In this document: positions 58,726 to 64,000 of the stretch, piece after piece | Layout of the letters: every line of letters starts with the position of its first letter | Numbering within the stretch: the first letter of the stretch is position 1 | Origin: Luteimonas huabeiensis HB2 | GTDB taxonomy: Bacteria; Pseudomonadota; Gammaproteobacteria; Xanthomonadales; Xanthomonadaceae | Reading direction: 5' to 3' | Assembly (NCBI RefSeq): GCF_000559025.1 | Contig: NZ_JAAN01000035.1 | Location: forward strand, 1 to 64,000 | Length of the DNA stretch: 64,000 nt | The notes under the pieces: model-generated | Seen by the model: the letters and a program-made list of their open reading frames with translations, nothing else | Database searches by the model: none | What the model was told of the DNA's origin: nothing | Program-made: the position numbers and the translations under genes

Positions 58726-61287
58726 ATGTCGTCGTCCGCCGCCCTCTCCGATCCGCCCCACGCGCCCGCCGCCCCGCCGTCCCCCGCTTCCGCCGGGTGC
58801 CGGCTGCACAAGTTCGGCGGCAGCAGCCTCGCCGATGCCCAGCGCATCCGCGCCGCCGCCGGCCTGGTCGCTGCGGACGCGGGCCCGCGCGTGGTGGTGG
58901 TCTCGGCGATGCGCGGCGTTACCGACGCCCTGGTGGCGCTGACCGCACGCGCCCGCAACGGCGAGGACTGGCGCGAAGGCTGGCAGGCGCTGCGCCAGCG
59001 CCATCGCGACACCGCACTGGCGCTGGCACCGGCCGAGCCCGAGCCGCTGCTGGCCGCGCTCGACGCCGAGAGCGACGCGCTGCGGGCCGACCTCGACGCG
59101 CTCGCTGCCGGCGCCGGCGACGCCGATCGCCTGAGCGAGCGCGCCTGGGGGCACGGCGAACTGTGCAGCGCCTGGCTGATGCACGCCGCGCTCGGCGGCC
59201 ACGCGGCGGGCTGGGCGCGGCTGGACGCGCGCGAGGCGCTGGTGGTGCGCGCGGGCGAGATCGGCATCGCCCTGGATCGCGACGCCAGCCTGGCGCGGCT
59301 GCGCGCCTGGCGCGCGCGCCACCCGCAGCCGCACGTGGTCGCCACCGGCTTCGTCGCCCGCACGCCCGACGGCCACGCCACCACCCTCGGCCGCAACGGC
59401 AGCGACCATTCCGCCGCCCTGCTCGCCGACCTGTTCGATGCGGCGGCGGTGACCATCTGGACCGACGTCGACGGCGTGCTCTCGGCCGACCCGCGGCTGG
59501 TGCCCGATGCCGTGCGCCTGGCCTCGATGTCCTACGCCGAGGCCTGCGAGCTGGCCTACTTCGGCGCCAAGGTGCTGCACCCGCGCACCCTCGCCCCGCT
59601 GCAGGCGCGCGGCATCCCGCTGTCGATCCGCAACACCCTGGACCCGTCCGCGCCCGGCACCCTGATCGCCGCGCGCGGCGAACCGGCGCGCTCGCCGGTC
59701 AAGGGCCTGAGCCTGGTCGACGGCATGGCGGTGCTGGAGCTCGCCGGCAGCGGCATGACCGGCGTGCCCGGGGTGGCGGAGAAGCTGTTCGCCGCACTGC
59801 ACGGCGCCGGGGTGTCGGTGACGATGATCTCGCAGGGCTCGTCCGAACACTCGATCTGCTGCGTGGTGCAGCAGGCGCAGGCCGCGCTGGGCCGCGCGGC
59901 GATCGAAGCGGCGTTCGCGGACGCGGTCGCCGCCGGCCAGGTCGAGGGCGTGCGCGTGGAGGACGGTCTGTGCGTGCTCGCTGCGGTCGGCGACGGGATG
60001 GTCGGCACCCCGGGCGTCGCCGCGCGGCTGCTCGGCGGGCTGGCGCAGGCGCGGGTCAACGTGCGCGCGATCGCGCAGGGCGCCAGCGAACGCAACCTGT
60101 CGGTGGTCGTCGCCCAGGCCGAGGCCGCGCGCGGACTGCGCGCGGCGCACTCGGCGTTCTGGCTCTCGCCGCAGACGCTGTCGGTCGGCGTCATCGGCCC
60201 GGGCCACGTCGGCCGCGCGCTGCTGGCGCAGCTGGCGGAGGTGGCGCCGGCGCTGCGCGCGCGCTCCGGCGTGGACCTGCGCCTGCGCGCGCTGGCCGAC
60301 AGCCGGCGCATGGTGCTGGACGCGGCGTCGATGACGCCGGCCGAGGCGCAGGAACGTCTGCTCGCCGACTCCGCCCCCGCGGCCGACCTGGACGCGTTCG
60401 CCGCCCACGTGCGCGCCGCCCACCTGCCGCACGCGCTGATCGTGGACTGCAGCGCCAGCGATGCGGTGGCGGCGAAGTACCCCGCGTGGCTCGCCGCCGG
60501 CATCCACGTGGTGACCCCGAACAAGCACGCCGGCAGCGGCGACTGGGCGCGCTACGCGGCCATCCGCGCCGCGCAGCGCGAGGGCGGCGGCCGCTTCCTC
60601 TACGAGGCCACGGTGGGCGCGGGCCTGCCGGTGATCCAGACTCTGCGCAGCCTGCTCGACACCGGCGACGCGCTGCACGGCATCGACGGCATGCTGTCCG
60701 GCACCCTGGCCTGGCTATTCAACGCCTACGACGGCGCGCGCCCGTTCTCCGCGCTGGTGCGCGAGGCGCGCGCGCTGGGTTACACCGAGCCCGATCCGCG
60801 CGATGATCTGTCCGGGCTGGACGTGGCCCGCAAGCTGGTGATCCTGGCCCGCGAGGCCGGACGCGAGCTGTCGATCGACGACGTGGACGTGGAGAGCCTG
60901 GTGCCCGAATCCCTGCGCGACGTGCCGCTGGAGACCTTCCTCGAGCGCCTGCCCGAACTGGACGCGCCGATGCGCGCGCGCCTGGACGCCGCGCGCGCGC
61001 AGGGCCACGCGCTGCGGCATCTGGCGCGGCTGCACGCCGACGGCCGCGCCAGCGTGGGCGTGGTCGCGCTGCCGGCCGACCACGCCTGCTGCCACACCCG
61101 GCTCACCGACAACCTGGTGCAGTTCCGCAGCGCGCGCTACGCCGAGAATCCGCTGGTCGTGCAGGGGCCCGGCGCGGGCCCGGAGGTCACCGCCGCCGGC
61201 GTGTTCGGCGACGTGCTGGCCATCGCCAACGCGCTGGGCCGGCAGGCCGGGCTGCCGTTCCTGCGCCACGGCGAGGCCGCGGCATGA
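58726..61287 (+). CDS. thrA: bifunctional aspartate kinase / homoserine dehydrogenase I
   Basis: First and third steps of threonine synthesis, 853 residues. The N-terminal aspartokinase starts with KFGGSSLAD (29-37) and has [16 protein letters not shown] and [15 protein letters not shown]. Two ACT-type regulatory segments follow (about 320-470; [38 protein letters not shown]), as needed for threonine feedback. The homoserine dehydrogenase has the nucleotide loop [15 protein letters not shown], then [15 protein letters not shown] and [16 protein letters not shown]. The stop overlaps thrB (ATGA). It is preceded by the leader peptide gene. Confidence 0.97.
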   Translation: MSSSAALSDPPHAPAAPPSPASAGCRLHKFGGSSLADAQRIRAAAGLVAADAGPRVVVVSAMRGVTDALVALTARARNGEDWREGWQALRQRHRDTALALAPAEPEPLLAALDAESDALRADLDALAAGAGDADRLSERAWGHGELCSAWLMHAALGGHAAGWARLDAREALVVRAGEIGIALDRDASLARLRAWRARHPQPHVVATGFVARTPDGHATTLGRNGSDHSAALLADLFDAAAVTIWTDVDGVLSADPRLVPDAVRLASMSYAEACELAYFGAKVLHPRTLAPLQARGIPLSIRNTLDPSAPGTLIAARGEPARSPVKGLSLVDGMAVLELAGSGMTGVPGVAEKLFAALHGAGVSVTMISQGSSEHSICCVVQQAQAALGRAAIEAAFADAVAAGQVEGVRVEDGLCVLAAVGDGMVGTPGVAARLLGGLAQARVNVRAIAQGASERNLSVVVAQAEAARGLRAAHSAFWLSPQTLSVGVIGPGHVGRALLAQLAEVAPALRARSGVDLRLRALADSRRMVLDAASMTPAEAQERLLADSAPAADLDAFAAHVRAAHLPHALIVDCSASDAVAAKYPAWLAAGIHVVTPNKHAGSGDWARYAAIRAAQREGGGRFLYEATVGAGLPVIQTLRSLLDTGDALHGIDGMLSGTLAWLFNAYDGARPFSALVREARALGYTEPDPRDDLSGLDVARKLVILAREAGRELSIDDVDVESLVPESLRDVPLETFLERLPELDAPMRARLDAARAQGHALRHLARLHADGRASVGVVALPADHACCHTRLTDNLVQFRSARYAENPLVVQGPGAGPEVTAAGVFGDVLAIANALGRQAGLPFLRHGEAAA

Positions 61288-62327
61288 GCGCGCCGGCGAT
61301 GGAAGCGAGCGCGTTCGCGCCGGCCAGCGTGGGCAACATCGGCGTCGGCTTCGACCTGCTCGGCCACGCCATCGAGGGTCCGCGCGACGTCGCCCACGTG
61401 CGCCGCATCGAGGCGCGCGAGGTGCGGATCGAGGCCATCGGCGGCGAGGTCGCCGGCGCCCGTGCGATCCCGCTGGAGGCCGCGCGCAATACCGCCGGCG
61501 CAGCGCTGCTGGCGCTGCGCGAGGCGCTGCGGCTTCCCTTCGGCTTCGCGCTGCGCATCGACAAGGGCATCCCGCTGGGTTCCGGCCTCGGCGGCTCGGC
61601 CGCCTCCTGCGTGGCGGCGCTGGTGGCGGCGAACGCGCTGCTCGACGCGCCGCTGCCGCGCGAGGCGCTGTACCCGTACGCGCTCGACGGCGAATCGGTC
61701 TCCAGCGGCAGCCGGCACGGCGACAACGTCGCGCCGATGCTGCTGGGCGGCGCGGTGCTGGCGACGCCGTCCCGGCTGCTGCCGCTGCGCGTGCCCGACT
61801 GGCTGCACGCCGTCGTCGTCCACCCGGATCAGGTCCTGGAGACGCGGCGCTCGCGCGCGGTGCTGGCCGAGCCCTACCCGCTGCACGACATCGTCGCGCA
61901 CGGCGCGCACCTCGCCCAGTTCGTGCTCGGCCTGGAGCGCGGCAATCCGGAGCTGCTGCGCGCCGGCCTGCGCGACATCCTGGTGGAGCCGCGGCGGGCC
62001 GGGCTGATCCCCGGCTTCGCCCAGGTGAAGCAGGCCGCGCTCGACCACGGCGCGCTGGGCGCCAGCATCTCCGGCGGCGGCCCCAGCGCGTTCGCCTGGT
62101 TCGAATCGCGCGCCAGGGCGCAGGCCGCCGCGCCGGCGATGCGGCAAGGCTTTCGCGACGCAGGCTTCGATGCCCGCGCCTACGTGAGCCCCGTCGCGGC
62201 CCAGGCCGCGACCCTGATCCCATCCTCCCCGGCGCCCACGCTCGGACACCCTCCGCACGGCCGATCGGAGCGGCTCCCGCATGGCACCCACGCCCCTCTC
62301 CCGTCCACGGGAGAGGGGATGGGGTGA
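61284..62327 (+). CDS. thrB: homoserine kinase, with a repeat-derived C-terminal tail
   Basis: GHMP kinase making O-phosphohomoserine, 347 residues against about 310 in E. coli. Family features: [17 protein letters not shown], the ATP loop [17 protein letters not shown] (97-113), [17 protein letters not shown] and the C-terminal [14 protein letters not shown]. The family ends near residue 312 (AAQAATLI). The remaining 35 or so residues ([15 protein letters not shown] at the end) are read through spacer and into a palindromic repeat. The start overlaps the thrA stop. Confidence 0.95.
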   Translation: MSAPAMEASAFAPASVGNIGVGFDLLGHAIEGPRDVAHVRRIEAREVRIEAIGGEVAGARAIPLEAARNTAGAALLALREALRLPFGFALRIDKGIPLGSGLGGSAASCVAALVAANALLDAPLPREALYPYALDGESVSSGSRHGDNVAPMLLGGAVLATPSRLLPLRVPDWLHAVVVHPDQVLETRRSRAVLAEPYPLHDIVAHGAHLAQFVLGLERGNPELLRAGLRDILVEPRRAGLIPGFAQVKQAALDHGALGASISGGGPSAFAWFESRARAQAAAPAMRQGFRDAGFDARAYVSPVAAQAATLIPSSPAPTLGHPPHGRSERLPHGTHAPLPSTGEGMG

Positions 62328-62505
62328 GGGCCGACGCGCGGCGTTCTTCCAAGAGCCCCTCATCCGCCCCTTCGGGGCACCTTCTCCCGCTTGCGGGAGA
62401 AGGAACAATCATGCTCCCGCTTGCGGGAGAAGGAACAATCACGCCTCCCGCTTGCGGGAGAAGGAACAAGCACACCTCCCGCCCGCGGGAGAAGGGACAG
62501 CCCCC
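62290..62505. repeat. palindromic repeat array between thrB and thrC
   Basis: It begins with CCCCTCTCCCGTCCACGGGA and GAGGGGATGGGGTGAGGGC, the form also found inside the lipoprotein gene. It continues with CTCATCCGCCCCTTCGGGGC and four units with CTCCCGCTTGCGGGAGAAGG or CCGCCCGCGGGAG cores (62383-62495). The thrB stop lies inside the first unit and thrC starts right after the last. An open frame through the array joins thrC but is unlikely to be used. Confidence 0.88.
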
Positions 62506-62506
62506 C

Positions 62507-63805
62507 ATGAACTTCGTCAGCACCCGCGGCCACGCCCCCGCCTCCTCCCTCGACGACGCGCTGGCCGCCGGCCTCGCGCCGGACGGCGGCCTGTACGTGC
62601 CGGCAGCGATCCCGACGCTGGAAGACGTCGCGCCGCTGCCCACGCTCGCCGCCACCGCGCAGCGCCTGCTCGCGCCATACTTCGCAGGCTCGCGCCTGCG
62701 CGACGCGCTCGCCGCGATGTGCGCCGAGGCCTACGCCTTCGATGCCCCGCTGCGGCCGCTGGCCGGCGACGGCGACCACGCGCTGGAGCTGTTCCACGGC
62801 CCGACCGCGGCGTTCAAAGACTACGCGGCGCGCTTCCTCGCAACCGCGCTCGCCCGGCTGCACGACGGCGACGACGAGGACACGGAAATCGTCGTCGCCA
62901 CCTCCGGCGACACCGGCGCCGCGGTGGCGGCCGCGTTCCACGGCCGGCCGGGCTTCCGGGTCACGATCCTCTACCCCGAGGGCCGGGTCTCGCCGCGCCA
63001 GGCGCACGGGCTGGAGTGCTGGGGCGACAACGTGCGCGCGTTCCGGGTGGCCGGCAGCTTCGACGATTGCCAGCGCATGGCGAAGGCGGTGCTGGCCGAT
63101 GCCGGCCTGCGCGCGCGGCGCCGGCTGACCTCGGCCAACAGCATCAGCCTGGGCCGGCTGCTGCCGCAGATGGCCTACTACGCCCACGCCAGCGCCCGCT
63201 TCCACGCCGAGACCGGCGCGCGGCTCGGCTTCATCGTGCCCACCGGCAACCTCGGCAACGCCTGCGCGGCGGCGCTCGCGCAGCGCATGGGCGCGCCGAT
63301 CGGTCCGATCCTGCTGGCCTGCAACGCCAACGACGCGCTGCCGCGCTACTTCGGCGGCGAGGACTACGCCGCGCAACCCACCCGCGCGACGCTGGCCAAC
63401 GCGATGGACGTCGGCGCGCCGAGCAACTTCGAGCGCCTGCGCCACCTGTTCGGCGGCAACGACGCGGCGCTGCGCGCGGCGATCGGCGCGGTGTCGGTGG
63501 ACGACGCCACCATCCGCGAGACGATCCGCAGCGCGCCGGCGCGGCACGGCATCGTGCCCTGTCCGCACACCGCCACCGCGCTGCACGCGCTGGAGGCCCT
63601 GCGCGCCCGCGGCGACGCGCGCCCCTGGGCGGTCGTGGCCACCGCGCACCCGGCCAAGTTCGAGACCATCGTCGAACCGCTGGTCGGCCATGCGGTCCCA
63701 CCGCCGCCGGCGCTGGCCGAGTGCCTGGCGCGCCCGGCCAGAGGCGACGACCTGCCGGCCGACGACGACGCCTTGCGCCGCCTGCTCGCGGACGCGCCGG
63801 GTTGA
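62507..63805 (+). CDS. thrC: threonine synthase
   Basis: PLP enzyme that makes threonine from O-phosphohomoserine, 432 residues. The PLP lysine is Lys104 in FHGPTAAFKDYAARF. Other motifs: STRGHAPASSLDDALAAGLA, ATSGDTGAAVAAAFHG, SANSISLGRLLPQMAYYA and VPTGNLGNACAAALA. I chose the ATG at 62507 because the enzyme's usual N-terminus (MNFVSTRG) begins there; upstream codons are repeat sequence. Translation of thrC is therefore separated from thrB by about 180 bp of repeats. Confidence 0.96.
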   Translation: MNFVSTRGHAPASSLDDALAAGLAPDGGLYVPAAIPTLEDVAPLPTLAATAQRLLAPYFAGSRLRDALAAMCAEAYAFDAPLRPLAGDGDHALELFHGPTAAFKDYAARFLATALARLHDGDDEDTEIVVATSGDTGAAVAAAFHGRPGFRVTILYPEGRVSPRQAHGLECWGDNVRAFRVAGSFDDCQRMAKAVLADAGLRARRRLTSANSISLGRLLPQMAYYAHASARFHAETGARLGFIVPTGNLGNACAAALAQRMGAPIGPILLACNANDALPRYFGGEDYAAQPTRATLANAMDVGAPSNFERLRHLFGGNDAALRAAIGAVSVDDATIRETIRSAPARHGIVPCPHTATALHALEALRARGDARPWAVVATAHPAKFETIVEPLVGHAVPPPPALAECLARPARGDDLPADDDALRRLLADAPG

Positions 63806-63889
63806 TCGAAGCGCGCCGGCATCGGTCGCGCCGAGAACCTGCCGCGCTCGCCGTCCGCCCCGCGCGCGGCGGCTCCGCGCCGGCGTTCC

Positions 63890-64000
63890 TCAGGCCGCGG
63901 CGCTTTCCGCCGGCGCGCTCGCGCGACGCGCTTCCACCGCGCGCGCCAGGCGCTCCAGCACGCGCACCGAATCCTCCCAGCCCAGGCAGCCGTCGGTGAT
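63890..64000 (-). CDS. 3-deoxy-7-phosphoheptulonate (DAHP) synthase, C-terminal end only
   Basis: The last 36 residues of a gene that enters from the right edge: ITDGCLGWEDSVRVLERL, then ARAVEARR and an alanine-rich tail with stop at 63890. The ITDACIGWEDT...L..LA.AV..RR ending is typical of the AroF/G/H-type enzyme of the shikimate pathway. Which of the isozymes it is cannot be told from this piece. It converges with thrC. Confidence 0.85.
   Translation of the reverse strand: MTDGCLGWEDSVRVLERLARAVEARRASAPAESAAA

Noticed and set aside
62324-62506. Extended thrC N-terminus starting at 62324.
   Set aside because: The added residues are translated palindromic repeats (PLAGEGT repeated). Threonine synthase homology starts exactly at 62507.

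Overview
This is a very GC-rich chromosomal segment from a gammaproteobacterium, most likely of the Lysobacteraceae (Xanthomonadaceae: Lysobacter, Luteimonas or Pseudoxanthomonas type). The inference rests on several things: a ColR/ColS (VgrR/VgrS)-like two-component pair close to the Xanthomonas proteins, an H-NS-like protein of the Xanthomonas type, three TonB-dependent receptors, a compact thrABC operon with its own leader peptide, and families of short GC-rich palindromic repeats (cores such as CCCGCTTGCGGG and GGGACTCGGGA) seen throughout this family. The window holds mostly housekeeping genes with small accessory patches. I see no rRNA, tRNA, CRISPR array, prophage or complete insertion sequence.

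Layout. 1-3748 (minus): 5' part of a huge trimeric autotransporter adhesin, interrupted by a frameshifting deletion near 875. 4.2-16.1 kb: purL, dsbC, xerD, an RDD membrane protein, valS, holC and pepA. Divergent from pepA: lptF-lptG. 18.5-20.0 kb (minus): pssA, a very short holD-like gene and rimI, coupled by 4-bp overlaps. 20.2-23.1 kb: a DUF4124 protein, proS and an H-NS-like gene. 23.1-28.2 kb: a ThrE-type exporter, then a divergent MCE lipid-transport operon (permease with STAS domain, ATPase, MCE protein, lipoprotein). 28.3-32.8 kb (minus): colS/colR-like pair, two small secreted proteins, a candidate structured RNA with a terminator, and rimK. 33-40 kb: proton-pumping pyrophosphatase, a heme-type TonB receptor, two L,D-transpeptidase-family genes and a lipoprotein. 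40.2-44.7 kb: an RTX/M91-type metalloprotease, soluble pyrophosphatase, an HDOD protein and a low-GC secreted protein. 44.9-51.4 kb: a TonB receptor, an AraC-type regulator and a CadC/TolB-like membrane regulator. 51.6-52.6 kb: an RNase A-like toxin and a CdiI-type immunity gene. 53.4-58.4 kb: thiC under a TPP riboswitch, a divergent TonB receptor behind a ModE-type operator, and a short ModE-like regulator. 58.5-63.8 kb: thr leader peptide and thrA-thrB-thrC. The right edge cuts the 3' end of a DAHP synthase gene on the minus strand.

The most interesting points are these. (1) A self-contained RNase A-like toxin/immunity pair in which four catalytic residues fall at the spacing known from the CdiA-CT RNase A family. 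(2) A near-consensus ModE box just upstream of a TonB receptor whose neighbour is a ModE-like protein without molybdate-binding domains, suggesting molybdenum-linked outer-membrane uptake. (3) An 85-residue HolD-like protein at the classical holD-rimI position. (4) Repeated cases of palindromic repeat elements read in frame as protein (PurL interior, lipoprotein leader, PepA, RDD and ThrB C-termini) and a 51-bp duplication of the hppA 3' end around one of them. (5) An RTX protein with an M91/NleD-like HExxH domain.

How the genes work together: thrL-thrABC form an attenuated biosynthetic operon. pssA, the MCE operon and lptFG all serve the envelope. The pyrophosphatase pair (hppA, ppa), purL, valS, proS, pepA, holC, holD and xerD are core metabolism and replication. 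The TonB receptors, adhesin, toxin and RTX protease make up the surface and interaction layer.
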